Positions 15,852 through 26,694 of a DNA stretch of 64,000 bases are shown here, in pieces; the first letter of the stretch is position 1, and each line of letters begins with the position of its first letter. The stretch spans positions 868,001-932,000 of the forward strand of contig NZ_JADLQN010000001.1 of the NCBI RefSeq assembly GCF_015477835.1, written 5' to 3'. The DNA comes from Nocardia higoensis. Its GTDB lineage: Bacteria; Actinomycetota; Actinomycetes; Mycobacteriales; Mycobacteriaceae. The position numbers were made by a program, and so were the translations under genes. The notes under the pieces were generated by a model. It ran no database searches, had not been told where the DNA came from, and saw only the letters and a program-made list of their open reading frames with translations.

Positions 15852-16835
15852 ATGACTGTCCACACCAGCGCTCATGATCATGCGGTAGCCGTGCGGCGCT
15901 CCTTCGCTGTGCGCGTGACCATCTGGGCATCGCGGATCTTCGTCCGGCCGACGCTGTGGCTACTTCCGCTGCATTCGTCGATCGGGGTTCTCGGCTATCG
16001 CTTCACGCAGGTCGTGGCGTGTCGGATGTGGTTCGCTCCGATGCTCCCGCACACAAGGGTCGATGTCACCGGGCCACGCGGCAGGACTGTCGGAGAGTGG
16101 GTGGGCGGGCAGGCGAAGCCCGGCGGCCGGTTGATCTATTACATCCACGGCAGCGGATACATCAGTTGCAGCCCGGCGACCCACCGTGGCCTGGTGTCGG
16201 AACTGTCGCGCCGACTGGATCGCCCCGCCTTCACCGTGCGTTATCGGCGCGCGCCGAAGTACCGTTTCCCTGCCGCCCACGACGACGTTCTCCGCGGTTA
16301 CCTGTGGCTGCTCGAACAGGGGCACCGAGCGGGCGAGATCGTCGTGATGGGCGACTCGGCCGGTGGTCACCTCGCCTTGGGGCTGTGTGTCCAACTGCGC
16401 GAACTCGGTGTCGAGCAGCCCGCCGCGTTGGTCGGATTCTCCAGCCTCGTCGACCCGACTTGGCGACTGGCGGCGGCCCGGCACAAGCTCGTGTGGGACC
16501 AGTTCGTCTCCGCTCGGACGGCTCGGCGGATCACGCACACCTACCTGGTGGAAGCCGATTTCAGCGATCCCCGCCTGGATGTGCTCGGCGCGGTCGGCCC
16601 CGACCTGCCACCGATGCTGTTGCAGGCGGGTGGAAGCGAGATCCTCGGCTCGGACTCCGAGCACTATGCCGCGGCACTGCGCTCAGCGGGCGGACGATGC
16701 GAGCTCGAAATGTGGGCCGGCATGTTCCATGTGTTCCAGATGGGATATCAGCGGCTACCTGAGGCACGAAGCGCTCTCGACAGCGTCGAGCGATTCGTCG
16801 AGAGCATCGACACGACCGACGACGCGGCTGCCTGA
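15852..16835 (+). CDS. HSL-type alpha/beta hydrolase (esterase)
   Basis: The 327-residue protein has the oxyanion motif YYIHGSGYISCSPATHRG (HGSGY replacing the usual HGGG), the nucleophile GDSAGGHLALGL, an acid region PDLPPMLLQAGGSEILGSDS and a catalytic histidine in MWAGMFHVFQMG. Order and spacing match hormone-sensitive-lipase-family esterases. It is the third gene after the SDR and MBL-like genes, about 80 bases on, and probably shares their TetR control. The hydrophobic N-terminus (VRPTLWLLPLHSSIGVLGYR) could associate with membrane. Confidence 0.85.
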   Translation: MTVHTSAHDHAVAVRRSFAVRVTIWASRIFVRPTLWLLPLHSSIGVLGYRFTQVVACRMWFAPMLPHTRVDVTGPRGRTVGEWVGGQAKPGGRLIYYIHGSGYISCSPATHRGLVSELSRRLDRPAFTVRYRRAPKYRFPAAHDDVLRGYLWLLEQGHRAGEIVVMGDSAGGHLALGLCVQLRELGVEQPAALVGFSSLVDPTWRLAAARHKLVWDQFVSARTARRITHTYLVEADFSDPRLDVLGAVGPDLPPMLLQAGGSEILGSDSEHYAAALRSAGGRCELEMWAGMFHVFQMGYQRLPEARSALDSVERFVESIDTTDDAAA

Positions 16836-16872
16836 GGGCAGGCGCTCGACGATCGACCGGAGACAGGCGCGC

Positions 16873-17517
16873 TCACCCGCAGTCGGCGACGGACGCCTCC
16901 GGGTGCGGATCGGGCACCCCCGTGGGGCCCGCGCCGACCGCGCCCATGACGAACGGCACGACCTGCGCGATCACCTCGTCGACGGGGCCGCCCTCGGCGA
17001 GCGCCTGCCGGTGCGGATCCAGGCAGCCGAGGATGCAGCGGCTCGCGGAGCGCGCGTCCACCAGCCGGAACACCCCGACCTGCTCTCCCTCGGTGAGGAT
17101 GCGGAAGACCACGTCCTCGAGTTCGTTGAGCTGAGAGGTGAACTCGAGCGCGGTCTGGTTGGGGATCAAGCTCATCACCGGCGGGGTGACCGGATGCGGT
17201 CCGGCGAACTCACGGAGCACGAGTTCTACGACAGCCTCGAGTTTGTGGCGTGGGTCGTCCAGGGCAACGGTCTCCTGATCGATCCGCGCGAGGAAACGCT
17301 CGATCTCGAGAGCGGACCATTCCAACAGCATCTGGGATTTGTCCGCGAAGTAGTTGTAGAGCACGGTGCGGGTCAGACCTGCCTGTGTGGCGACGGCCTT
17401 GATCGACGCGCCGTCCCAGCCGTCGCGAACCAGGACCTCGGCGAAGGCGGCGAGTATGCGGGTGCGGGTGGCGGTCTTGTGTTCGGCAACGGTGTGCCCT
17501 GCGTTGAGGATAGGCAC
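16873..17517 (-). CDS. TetR family regulator next to ABC exporter
   Basis: I chose the GTG at 17517 because GGAGCAGCAC immediately precedes it. Frames further upstream run through unlikely coding sequence and two candidate operators. The 214-residue product has an HTH: KTATRTRILAAFAEVLVRDG, ASIKAVATQAGLTRTVLYNY and FADKSQMLLEWSALEIERFL. It is divergent from the FtsX-type ABC permease and ATPase genes and probably represses them. Confidence 0.8.
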   Translation of the reverse strand: MPILNAGHTVAEHKTATRTRILAAFAEVLVRDGWDGASIKAVATQAGLTRTVLYNYFADKSQMLLEWSALEIERFLARIDQETVALDDPRHKLEAVVELVLREFAGPHPVTPPVMSLIPNQTALEFTSQLNELEDVVFRILTEGEQVGVFRLVDARSASRCILGCLDPHRQALAEGGPVDEVIAQVVPFVMGAVGAGPTGVPDPHPEASVADCG

Positions 17518-17531
17518 GTGCTGCTCCAGGC

Positions 17532-17558
17532 TCGGTCGGATACTTCCTGACCGACCGA
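17532..17558. promoter_or_regulatory. Candidate operator, TetR side
   Basis: TCGGTCGG (17532-17539) and CCGACCGA (17551-17558) are perfect inverted copies 11 bases apart, only 14 bases before the TetR start codon. Confidence 0.5.
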
Positions 17559-17607
17559 AGATACACGCCGGGACGGCCGCCGACGGCGCCCGCGGCGCTC
17601 CGGAATG

Positions 17608-17634
17608 ATTTTCATGACACCGCGTCATCAAAAA
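17608..17634. promoter_or_regulatory. Candidate operator, ABC exporter side
   Basis: ATTTTCATGAC and GTCATCAAAAA flank a 5-base centre (ACCGC), an inverted repeat with one mismatch over the inner 11 positions. It lies about 100 bases before the ABC permease start. Confidence 0.55.
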
Positions 17635-17735
17635 TTGGCAGTCCGGGCCCCGATCTGCTGGAATCTGCGCCATGGTCTTCTCCCGCCTCGCAGACGCCCT
17701 TCCGGCCTGACCGGATCGTTCTCAGGAGCCGCTTG

Positions 17736-18866
17736 ATGTTTCTCGCTCTGCGCGAACTGCTGTTCGCGCGTACTCGTGTCCTGCTCATGGGGTCGGTCAT
17801 CGCCTTGATCTCCGTCCTCATGGTCATTCTTTCGGGACTGTCGTCCGGCCTGGTGGAGGACGGTGTCTCCGGCCTGCAGCGCACCCCCGTGCAGGCGTTC
17901 GCCTTCTCCGAAGGCACCAAGACCGACTCCGCCTTCTCCCGCTCGGTCGTGACCCAGGACCAGGCCGACAGCTGGGCCGCCCGTCCCGATGTGGACGAGG
18001 CCGAGCTGATGGGCAATACGATCGTCAACGCGCACACCGGCGGCGGAACCGCGATCGACCTGACCGTCTTCGGCGTCACCCCCGGCTCCTTCCTCGAGCC
18101 CACGGTGGGCGAGGGCGCTGCGTTGAGCGGTCCCCGCGATGTCATCCTGAGCACCAGCGCCCGGGACGAGGGCGTCGTGGTCGGCGACACGGTGGTCGTC
18201 GACCGTATCGGCACCGAACTGACCGTCGTCGGATTCACCGGGGACAAACGCACTTTCGGCCATGTGGACATCGCCTATGTGCCGCTGCGCACCTGGCAGG
18301 AGATCAACACCGGACTTCCCGCGGGCTCCGCCATCGACCCGCGCGTCTACACCGAGGCCAGCGTCGTCGCGATCCGCGGCGTGAACGACACCCTGCCCGA
18401 CCTGGCCGCCGGTGACTCCGCGGCGCGCACCTCAAGCAAGACTCTCGAGCAGTCGTTCGACGCATCGCCCGGCTACACCGCGGAGATGATGACCATGTCG
18501 ATGATCATCGCCTTCCTCTACGCCATCTCGGCACTGGTCGTCGGCGCGTTCTTCAGCATCTGGACCGTCCAGCGGATGCGGGAACTCGCGGTACTGCGCG
18601 CCGTGGGCGCGTCCACCGGCTACCTGCTGCGCGACAGCCTCATGCAGGCCGTGGTGATCCTCGTCGGATCGGTGACGGCAGGCGTCGTCGTCGGACTCGG
18701 ACTCGGCGCGGCGCTCGATGACACCGGGATGCCGTTCTCCCTGGAAGCCGGCCCCATCACCCAGGGCGCGATCCTGCTGATCGTGCTCGGCCTCGTCGGC
18801 GCCGGACTCGCGGTCCTGCGCATCACGCGAATCAATCCCCTGAGCGCACTGGGAGAGAACCGATGA
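17736..18866 (+). CDS. ABC transporter permease (FtsX/MacB type)
   Basis: AGGAG at 17724-17728 precedes the ATG at 17736. The 376-residue protein has one N-terminal transmembrane helix (LLMGSVIALISVLMVILSGL), a large extracytoplasmic MacB-like domain, and three C-terminal helices (MSMIIAFLYAISALVVGAFF, LMQAVVILVGSVTAGVVVGL and GAILLIVLGLVGAGLAVLRI). The RMRELAVLRAVGAS coupling segment is typical of FtsX-like permeases. Such systems export lipids or peptides or act in envelope stress. It overlaps the ATPase gene by four bases. Confidence 0.9.
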   Translation: MFLALRELLFARTRVLLMGSVIALISVLMVILSGLSSGLVEDGVSGLQRTPVQAFAFSEGTKTDSAFSRSVVTQDQADSWAARPDVDEAELMGNTIVNAHTGGGTAIDLTVFGVTPGSFLEPTVGEGAALSGPRDVILSTSARDEGVVVGDTVVVDRIGTELTVVGFTGDKRTFGHVDIAYVPLRTWQEINTGLPAGSAIDPRVYTEASVVAIRGVNDTLPDLAAGDSAARTSSKTLEQSFDASPGYTAEMMTMSMIIAFLYAISALVVGAFFSIWTVQRMRELAVLRAVGASTGYLLRDSLMQAVVILVGSVTAGVVVGLGLGAALDDTGMPFSLEAGPITQGAILLIVLGLVGAGLAVLRITRINPLSALGENR

Positions 18867-19546
18867 GCACCCTCACCACCACCGGGCTGAGTCTGCAAAA
18901 CGTGACCCTGCAGTTCGGCGACGGCGAGAGCACTGTCACCGCCCTCGACGATGTCACCCTCGATGTCGCGCCGGGAGAACTGGTCGCCATCGTCGGTCCT
19001 TCGGGTGCGGGCAAGTCCAGCCTGCTGGCCGTGGCGGGCGGGCTCACCACACCCACCAGCGGCACGGTCCGGCTGCGCGACATCGACCTGACGGCCACGC
19101 CCGCCCCGAAGCTCGCCGAAATCCGCCGCGACCACATCGGTTTCGTCTTCCAGGCCGCCAACCTGCTGCCCTCGCTGACCGCGATCGACCAGTTGCGGCT
19201 GATGTCGACCATCACCGGCCGTCCCGGACGCGACCCGCACGAACTGCTCGCCTCGGTGGGGATGGAGCACCGTGCGAACAAGCGTCCGGGACAGCTCTCC
19301 GGCGGCGAACGTCAGCGGGTGGGCATCGCCCGCGCACTGGTCACCGAGCCCGCCGTGCTGCTCGTCGACGAACCGACCGCCGCGCTGGACCGGGCCTGCA
19401 GCCACGAGGTCGTGACTCTGCTGGCCGAAGAAACCCACCGCGCGAAGGTCGCGACGATCATGGTCACCCACGACCACGACGTTCTGGCGCACTGCGATCG
19501 CATCCTGGAAATGATCGACGGAAAGCTCACGCCCTACGCGGCGTGA
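18863..19546 (+). CDS. ABC transporter ATP-binding protein (LolD/MacB type)
   Basis: The 227-residue ATPase has Walker A (IVGPSGAGKSSLLAVAGGL), a Q-loop (IGFVFQAANLLPSLTAIDQL), the signature LSGGERQRVGIARAL, Walker B (VLLVDEPTAALD) and the H-loop (TIMVTHDHDVL). It pairs with the FtsX-type permease whose stop codon it overlaps, forming a half-size two-component exporter. The group works as an ATP-driven mechanotransmitter rather than a classical channel. Confidence 0.92.
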   Translation: MSTLTTTGLSLQNVTLQFGDGESTVTALDDVTLDVAPGELVAIVGPSGAGKSSLLAVAGGLTTPTSGTVRLRDIDLTATPAPKLAEIRRDHIGFVFQAANLLPSLTAIDQLRLMSTITGRPGRDPHELLASVGMEHRANKRPGQLSGGERQRVGIARALVTEPAVLLVDEPTAALDRACSHEVVTLLAEETHRAKVATIMVTHDHDVLAHCDRILEMIDGKLTPYAA

Positions 19547-19561
19547 GGTTCCGGCATGCCG

Positions 19562-19619
19562 ATCGAGCGGCTGCCTGGGCGCGTGGTCATCGACGCGCCA
19601 CGTCCGGCAGCCGCTCGAT
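19562..19619. terminator. Bidirectional terminator with nested hairpins
   Basis: ATCGAGCGGCTGCC (19562-19575) pairs perfectly with GGCAGCCGCTCGAT (19606-19619). Inside it, GGCGCGT and ACGCGCC form a second stem. It lies between the convergent ABC ATPase and PfkB genes, and its right arm is the 3' end of the PfkB coding sequence. Confidence 0.75.
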
Positions 19620-20573
19620 TCGCCGGACATCGACGCCGGGCGCCAGCCGATCGACGGCGGCCCTGTCGAAGACGTCGGTGCCCGGCAGCATGACCGTGGC
19701 CGCCGCGGCCGCGACCCCGTAGGCGCAGGCCTGAGCACACGACTCGCCCTGCACCAACCGTGCGGTCACGGCCGCCACCAGGCTGTCGCCCGCGCACGCG
19801 TCGCTGCGCGCAGGTGTGGTCAGCGGCGGCGCGGATATCTCGTAGTGGTGCTCCCGATCGGAGTAGACGGCGCCGAGTTCGCCCGCGGTCGTGATCACGT
19901 GATCGGTGGCGCCGGTGTCGAGAACGACATCGTTGGCGGTGCGAGCGTCATCGAATGTCTCGATGGGCCGGCCGATCAGACCGCCGGCCTCCGTACGGTC
20001 CAAACGGATGAGAAACGACTTCTCCCGGAGCGCTCCACGCAATTGCGCATCGGCGATGTCGAGCACGGTTCTGATCCCGGCGGCCTGCGCCGCGCGCAGC
20101 AGGACCGCCGAGAAGTCCTCTCGCAAACCTGGTGTCCCACTTCCGGTCAAGATCAGATAGGAGTAGCCGGCCGCGGCCGTGGTGAGGGCCTCCACGAAGG
20201 CCGCTTCCTCGGCTTCCGACAGTCTCGGCCCCGGTGGCACGACGTGGTAGCTGCGTCCGGACCAGGTGTCGTCGAGGACGATCGCCTCCCGCGTCTCGTT
20301 TGCGATGTCGACCGCGACATGCGCGATCCCTTCTTCGCTGAGCAACCGGTTCAGACGGGCGCCGGTCTCGCGCCCCGCGGTGTGCAGGGCCACGGACGGC
20401 ACACCGAGCCGCGCCAGGCAACGAGTCACGTTGATGCCGCCACCGCCTCCCTGGACCGTGCGCACCAGAGCGCGGTTCTTGCCGCCCGCGGCCAGTTGAT
20501 GGACTTCCAGCGAGACATCGACAGCCGGATTCAGAGTGACGGTGATGACGCGGGGCGACTCGGCGACCGGCAC
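19587..20573 (-). CDS. pfkB: PfkB-family sugar kinase of the DosR locus
   Basis: The 328-residue kinase (GTG at 20573 with AAGGGACC upstream) has the PfkB N-terminal pattern ITVTLNPAVDVSLEV, GGGGGINVTRCLARLG and the C-terminal signature ARSDACAGDSLVAAVTARLV. In the signature the usual G-A-G-D catalytic motif reads C-A-G-D, with the aspartate base present. TLNPAVD is typical of 1-phosphofructokinase and tagatose-6-phosphate kinase types. In Mycobacterium tuberculosis pfkB is DosR-controlled next to acg and hspX, and here it is divergent from an acg-like gene. Substrate, fructose-6-phosphate or a related sugar phosphate, is inferred. Confidence 0.85.
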   Translation of the reverse strand: MPVAESPRVITVTLNPAVDVSLEVHQLAAGGKNRALVRTVQGGGGGINVTRCLARLGVPSVALHTAGRETGARLNRLLSEEGIAHVAVDIANETREAIVLDDTWSGRSYHVVPPGPRLSEAEEAAFVEALTTAAAGYSYLILTGSGTPGLREDFSAVLLRAAQAAGIRTVLDIADAQLRGALREKSFLIRLDRTEAGGLIGRPIETFDDARTANDVVLDTGATDHVITTAGELGAVYSDREHHYEISAPPLTTPARSDACAGDSLVAAVTARLVQGESCAQACAYGVAAAAATVMLPGTDVFDRAAVDRLAPGVDVRRIERLPDVARR

Positions 20574-20672
20574 GGCTGGTCCCTTCGACGAATGCGAGAC
20601 AGTGGGCCACGCTCGTCTCAGCATGGCGCAGTTCGTCACGGTCTGGGCACGGCCGAAAGTCGTCGATGGACA

Positions 20673-20731
20673 GGGACCTCCGGCGCAGGCGTTCGTCCGA
20701 TGTCATCGGGTCCGGGGACATCCGGCACTAA
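20673..20731. promoter_or_regulatory. Two tandem DosR-like boxes between pfkB and acg-like genes
   Basis: GGGACCTCCGGCGC (20673-20686) and GGGACATCCGGCAC (20715-20728, followed by TAA) share GGGAC-N2-CC-GGC-N-C. They are 42 bases apart, four helical turns. They lie between the divergent pfkB and nitroreductase-like genes. The left halves match the DosR consensus exactly and the right halves only partly. Confidence 0.5.
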
Positions 20732-20793
20732 CCGGCCGACTCCGCCCGTGCGACGGTGGAAGACAGAGATCCGGTCGACGAACGGACGACATC

Positions 20794-21774
20794 ATGGAGC
20801 GCGGACTGCCCGACGATCACACCGTGGAGACGGCATTGGCACTGGCAGGCCGGGCGCCGTCGGTGCACAATATGCAGCCGTGGCGCTGGCGGGTCGGCGA
20901 CCGCAGTGTGCACCTGTACCTGGATTCCTCGTGTGTCCTGCCTGCGACCGACCCGGACCGGCGCGACATCGTGCTGAGCTGCGGCGCCGCACTGCATCAT
21001 CTCGCCGTCGCGTTCACGGCCCTGGGGTGGGCAGCGGTCGTCAACCGGCTGCCGAATCCGGATGACCCCGACCACCTGGCCTCGATGACCCTGGTCCCGC
21101 ACCGGCCGACCGAGCAGGATGTCGCGCTCAGCAGGGCCATTCCCCGCCGTCGCACCGACCGTCGTCACTTCACATCCTGGCCTATTCCGCCGGGTCATCT
21201 AAGTCTGTTCAGCGAACGGGCCGGGTCGCTGGGCGCGGTGGTTCGGGTCGTGGACGCGGGGGAGCGGCGGCATATCGTGGCGGCGGCGAAGGAGGCGGCC
21301 CGTCTGCATTCCGAGGACGAGTCCTATCGGTTCGAGCTCGCGATGTGGACGGGCAGGCACGCCGGCACCGACGGAGTCCCCGCGCACAGCACGCCCGCGC
21401 CGCGGCCGGGCGACGAACTCCCCGCCCGTGTGTTCGCCGGGGCGGAGCTGGCCGATCCCGCCGTCGAGGCAGATCACGCCGAGTTGCTGATGATCGGCAC
21501 ATCAGGCGACGACCGGCTCTCGCGACTGCGCGCGGGCGAGGCGATCAGCGCGATCCTGTTGACCGCCACCAATATCGGTCTGGCCACCTGCCTGGTCACC
21601 GAGCCGCTGGAAATCCCGGCCCAGCGCACCGCGCTGCGCGTGGAAGTGCTGCACGACACTGCCTATCCACAGGCCTTCCTGCGGGTCGGATGGGCTCCCA
21701 CCAGCGCCCATCCGCTGCCCATGACTCCGCGACGACCGGTCGCGGAACTGTTGCTTCCCTCGAATCCGGACTGA
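20794..21774 (+). CDS. acg: Acg-type nitroreductase-like protein
   Basis: The 326-residue protein has the Acg-family layout: ALALAGRAPSVHNMQPWRWR (N-terminal nitroreductase half), CGAALHHLAVAFTALGW, SRAIPRRRTDRRHF, and the C-terminal half ISAILLTATNIGLATCLVTE with AYPQAFLRVGWA. Acg proteins have a nitroreductase fold in which a lid covers the flavin pocket. The mycobacterial protein binds FMN and has been proposed to act as a flavin store rather than a reductase. Rv2032 is a strongly DosR-induced gene, and this gene sits in the same type of neighbourhood. The start at 20794 has only a weak ribosome site. Confidence 0.82.
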   Translation: MERGLPDDHTVETALALAGRAPSVHNMQPWRWRVGDRSVHLYLDSSCVLPATDPDRRDIVLSCGAALHHLAVAFTALGWAAVVNRLPNPDDPDHLASMTLVPHRPTEQDVALSRAIPRRRTDRRHFTSWPIPPGHLSLFSERAGSLGAVVRVVDAGERRHIVAAAKEAARLHSEDESYRFELAMWTGRHAGTDGVPAHSTPAPRPGDELPARVFAGAELADPAVEADHAELLMIGTSGDDRLSRLRAGEAISAILLTATNIGLATCLVTEPLEIPAQRTALRVEVLHDTAYPQAFLRVGWAPTSAHPLPMTPRRPVAELLLPSNPD

Positions 21775-21836
21775 TCCCGCTCACAGCCGGGCGGTGTCGC
21801 TCGCTTCCACCCCGGATCGAGCCGCGGCGCTTCGCG

Positions 21837-23540
<1,704 letters not shown>

Positions 23541-24203
23541 TTAGTACGCGTCGCTCCACTTGGTGGCGATCACCGCGGCTTGCGCCCGGCGTTCCACTCC
23601 GAGTTTGGTCAGCAAACGGGATACATAGTTCTTCACCGTCTTCTCGGCGAGGAACATCCGATCGGCTATCTGCCGGTTGGTCAGCCCCTCACCGAGCAAT
23701 GCGAGAAGGACGCGTTCCTGGCCGGTCAGATCCGCCAGCGGACCGGTGTCGTCGTTCGCCGCGTTGCGCAGCTTCGCCATCAGGGCCGCGGCGGCACGAC
23801 TGTCCAACAGCGATTTCCCCGCCCCGACCTCCCGGATCGCCTCGACCAGAGCGAAGCCCTTGACGTCTTTGACCACGTACCCGCTCGCACCGGCCAGGAT
23901 CGCATCCAGCATGGCCTGCTCGTCGGTCAAAGAGGTGAGCATCAGACACCGCAAGCCGGAAACCGTCTGCAAGAGTTCGCGGCACAATTCGACGCCGTTG
24001 CCATCGGGCAGCAACACGTCGAGAACAGCGACATCAGGTCGGAGCGCGGGAATTCGGGACAATGCCTGCGAACAATCGCCGGCCTCGCCCACGACATCGA
24101 GATCGGGCTCCGCGTCGATGAGTTCGCGCACCCCGTGACGGACTATTTCGTGATCGTCGACCAGGAAGACTCCGATCCTCGGCGGCCCGCCCACGGCACT
24201 CAC
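23541..24203 (-). CDS. dosR: DosR dormancy response regulator
   Basis: The 220-residue NarL-type regulator has a receiver domain ([20 protein letters not shown], phospho-acceptor in [13 protein letters not shown], switch residue in [12 protein letters not shown], lysine in YVVKDVKG). Its LuxR-type HTH reads [40 protein letters not shown] and [13 protein letters not shown]. The [16 protein letters not shown] linker is nearly the mycobacterial DosR sequence. The GTG start overlaps the stop codon of a 30-codon ORF (GTGA), implying translational coupling. DosR activates hypoxia and NO-induced dormancy genes through GGGACT-type palindromes, which appear elsewhere in this window. Confidence 0.94.
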   Translation of the reverse strand: MSAVGGPPRIGVFLVDDHEIVRHGVRELIDAEPDLDVVGEAGDCSQALSRIPALRPDVAVLDVLLPDGNGVELCRELLQTVSGLRCLMLTSLTDEQAMLDAILAGASGYVVKDVKGFALVEAIREVGAGKSLLDSRAAAALMAKLRNAANDDTGPLADLTGQERVLLALLGEGLTNRQIADRMFLAEKTVKNYVSRLLTKLGVERRAQAAVIATKWSDAY

Positions 24204-24292
24204 CCGGACTTGCGCGAGGCGAAATAACTGGTGATGATCACCATCAGTGCGAATATCACGGCGATGATCACCGCTGCTGTCGGCCAATCCAT
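24200..24292 (-). CDS. 30-residue membrane peptide coupled to dosR
   Basis: A strong AGGAGG (complement of about 24299-24304) lies seven bases before an ATG at 24292. The 30-residue product starts MDWPTAAV, continues with one hydrophobic helix (about residues 6-24, [16 protein letters not shown]) and ends with a basic tail, SRKSG. Its TGA overlaps the dosR GTG by four bases, so ribosomes finishing this ORF can start dosR. It could be a small membrane protein touching DosS or a respiratory complex, or mainly a translation leader. I recognise no family. The Shine-Dalgarno, codon choice and amphipathic end charges make it a credible gene. Confidence 0.78.
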   Translation of the reverse strand: MDWPTAAVIIAVIFALMVIITSYFASRKSG

Positions 24293-24375
24293 GGTCAGCC
24301 TCCTCTGTCGCGACTATCCCGTGTGGTCAGTGTGCCACGAATGGCTGTAGTGAAACCTCGGTGCCGACGGCCGGG

Positions 24376-26685
24376 TCAGCGCGGGGGATCGGCATTCGCG
24401 GACAGCGCGTGTTCGAGCAGCAGCCGGCGTTCCGCCGAGGCGATCGCCCGGCGGGCTGCCGGGACGGCGTCCGGGGTGACGGAGATCGAGGTGATGCCCA
24501 GACGGACCAGACGCTCGGCGAAGTCCGGACGGCGGGAGGGCGCCTGCCCACACAGCGACGAGGTGATGCCGTGCGCACGAGCGGCACCGATGATGCGGGC
24601 GATGGCGTCCATGACGGCGGGATCGGATTCGTCGAAGAGTTCGGCGCACTCCTCGGAGTCCCGGTCGACGCCGAGCATCAGCTGGGTGAGGTCGTTGCTC
24701 CCGATGGACACGCCGTCGATGCCGAGACCGACGTATTCGGGCAGCCAGTGCACCACCGAGGGGACTTCGGCCATCACCCAGCGGTGCATGCCGCGCTGAC
24801 GGCCGAGCGGACTGGCATCGACCAGTTCCAGGCACGCCTCCAGTTCCCAGCGGGTACGCACGAACGGGATCATCAGGTGCAGATTCGGAGTTCGCTCCCG
24901 CACTCGTGCCAGCGCCTGCAATTCCATGGCGAAGACCTCGGGGTCGCGGATGTAGCGGTAACAACCGCGGTACCCGATCATCGGATTGCGTTCGACCGGC
25001 TCGAATTCCGCGCCCCCGGCGAGCGCGCGGAACTCGTTGCTGCGCAGATCGGTGGCGCGGTAGACGACCGGCCGCGGGGCGAAGGCGGTGGTGACGCGCA
25101 ACAGCGATTCGGCCATGCTGTCGACGAATCGGCGCTGCTCTCCGTGCGCGATCAGTTCGTGGGGGTGCTTGCCGTCCAGTGCCTGCGTGAGCAGGACCTC
25201 CGCGCGCAGCAAGCCGACGCCGTCGACATCGGTCCGGGCGACGCGCTCGGCGACTTCGGGCAGTGCGAGGTTGACATAGATTCGGGTCGCCGTCGCTTCG
25301 TGCGGACTCGCTTCGGCCGCACCGGCGCCCGCGGCGGTCGACGCGACCGTGACCTGCGGTGCCGGAGCCCGGCCGGCGCGCACCTCACCCGCGGTGCCGT
25401 CGACGGTGACGACGGCACCGTTGGTCAGCTGCGTGGTCGCCGTCCGGGTGCCGACCACGCACGGCACGCCGAGTTCCCGGGCGACGATCGCGGCATGACA
25501 GGTGATCCCCCCGCTGTCGGTGACGACGGCCGCGGCGCGCGACAGGGCCGGGAGCCAGTCGGGATTGGTCATCGCGGCGACCAGGACGTCCCCGTCCTGT
25601 AGCTCGGCGACCTGGGCCGGGGAGGACAGGACGCGCACCGGTCCGGAGGCTGTTCCCGGAGCGGCCGCCAGGCCGCGAACCAGAGCTTTGCCGGGCTGTG
25701 CGGCGGCCGCCGGTTCGGGAGCGTGCCCGGCGATCTTCGTGGTGATCGGGCGGGCTTGGACCAGCCACAGCGCCTGATCGTCGAATGCCCATTCGACATC
25801 TTGCGGAATGCCCGCGTGGTGGCGGCTCACGGCGAGCGCCAGTCGCGCCACCGCGGTGGCCTGCTCGTCGTCGAGCACCGGAGCTGCGACGTCGGCGTCG
25901 TCGAGGGCGACCCGCCGATCCCCGTCCGGCCCGGAGACGATGGCGAAATCCTGCGCGCCCCTGTGCGTTTCCAGCAGCGTCGGACCTGCGGCGTCGAACA
26001 CGTAGGTGTCCGGCTCGACGCTGCCGGAGACGACGACCTCACCCAGACCGCGAGCGGCTTCGACGACGACGCGGTCGGGTCGCCCGGTGGCCGGATCGGC
26101 GGTGAACGCCACCCCCGCCGTGACCGAGGCGATCATGCGCTGCACGACCACGGCCATCACCGGGCGGTCGCGCATGCCGCGACGCGCGCGATAGGTCACC
26201 ACTCGCGGGGTGAACAGCGAGGCCCAGCAGTCGACGACCGCGGCGAGGAGTTCCGGCTCGCCGCTGATGTTGGTCAGGGTGAGATTCATTCCGGCGAACG
26301 ACGACGACGCGCTGTCCTCGCCGATCGCCGACGAGCGGACGGCGACGCGCGCGTGATCACCGAGTGCCCGGTAGGCGTCGAGAATCTCGGTGCGGGCGTC
26401 GTCGCCGAGCACCACCCCATGCACGATCTCGCGCATCCGGGAACACAGGTCGGCTACGCGGGACGTGTCGGTCACGGCCTCCAGCGCCTGCCGATGCAGG
26501 CTGTCCAGCTCCGCACCCACAGTGCCCGAGATGAACTGCTCGTAGCAGGAACGCAGCACGACGAACCCCGGCGGGACCGGTAACTGCGCGGCCACCAATT
26601 CGCCCAGGTTCGCGCCCTTTCCACCGGCGCGATCGGCATCGCCGAGTCGAAGTGCGTCGAACCCGGCCACATAGCGCTCGCCCAT
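24376..26685 (-). CDS. ppsA: Phosphoenolpyruvate synthase
   Basis: GAGGAG precedes the ATG at 26685. The 769-residue enzyme has the N-terminal ATP-grasp PPDK domain ([40 protein letters not shown], then [20 protein letters not shown]). The phosphohistidine domain reads [20 protein letters not shown]. The C-terminal PEP/pyruvate barrel has [47 protein letters not shown] and [20 protein letters not shown] is the signature of PEP synthase rather than PPDK. It makes PEP from pyruvate and ATP with release of AMP and Pi. In this locus it may serve gluconeogenesis during dormancy. Nine bases separate it from the flavodoxin gene upstream. Confidence 0.93.
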   Translation of the reverse strand: MGERYVAGFDALRLGDADRAGGKGANLGELVAAQLPVPPGFVVLRSCYEQFISGTVGAELDSLHRQALEAVTDTSRVADLCSRMREIVHGVVLGDDARTEILDAYRALGDHARVAVRSSAIGEDSASSSFAGMNLTLTNISGEPELLAAVVDCWASLFTPRVVTYRARRGMRDRPVMAVVVQRMIASVTAGVAFTADPATGRPDRVVVEAARGLGEVVVSGSVEPDTYVFDAAGPTLLETHRGAQDFAIVSGPDGDRRVALDDADVAAPVLDDEQATAVARLALAVSRHHAGIPQDVEWAFDDQALWLVQARPITTKIAGHAPEPAAAAQPGKALVRGLAAAPGTASGPVRVLSSPAQVAELQDGDVLVAAMTNPDWLPALSRAAAVVTDSGGITCHAAIVARELGVPCVVGTRTATTQLTNGAVVTVDGTAGEVRAGRAPAPQVTVASTAAGAGAAEASPHEATATRIYVNLALPEVAERVARTDVDGVGLLRAEVLLTQALDGKHPHELIAHGEQRRFVDSMAESLLRVTTAFAPRPVVYRATDLRSNEFRALAGGAEFEPVERNPMIGYRGCYRYIRDPEVFAMELQALARVRERTPNLHLMIPFVRTRWELEACLELVDASPLGRQRGMHRWVMAEVPSVVHWLPEYVGLGIDGVSIGSNDLTQLMLGVDRDSEECAELFDESDPAVMDAIARIIGAARAHGITSSLCGQAPSRRPDFAERLVRLGITSISVTPDAVPAARRAIASAERRLLLEHALSANADPPR

Positions 26686-26694
26686 CTCGGCTCC

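Noticed and set aside
24293..24375. Separate promoter or DosR box before the small ORF/dosR
   Set aside because: Only 83 bases between ppsA and the small ORF and no GGGAC-type palindrome or clear -10/-35; readthrough from upstream seems likelier.
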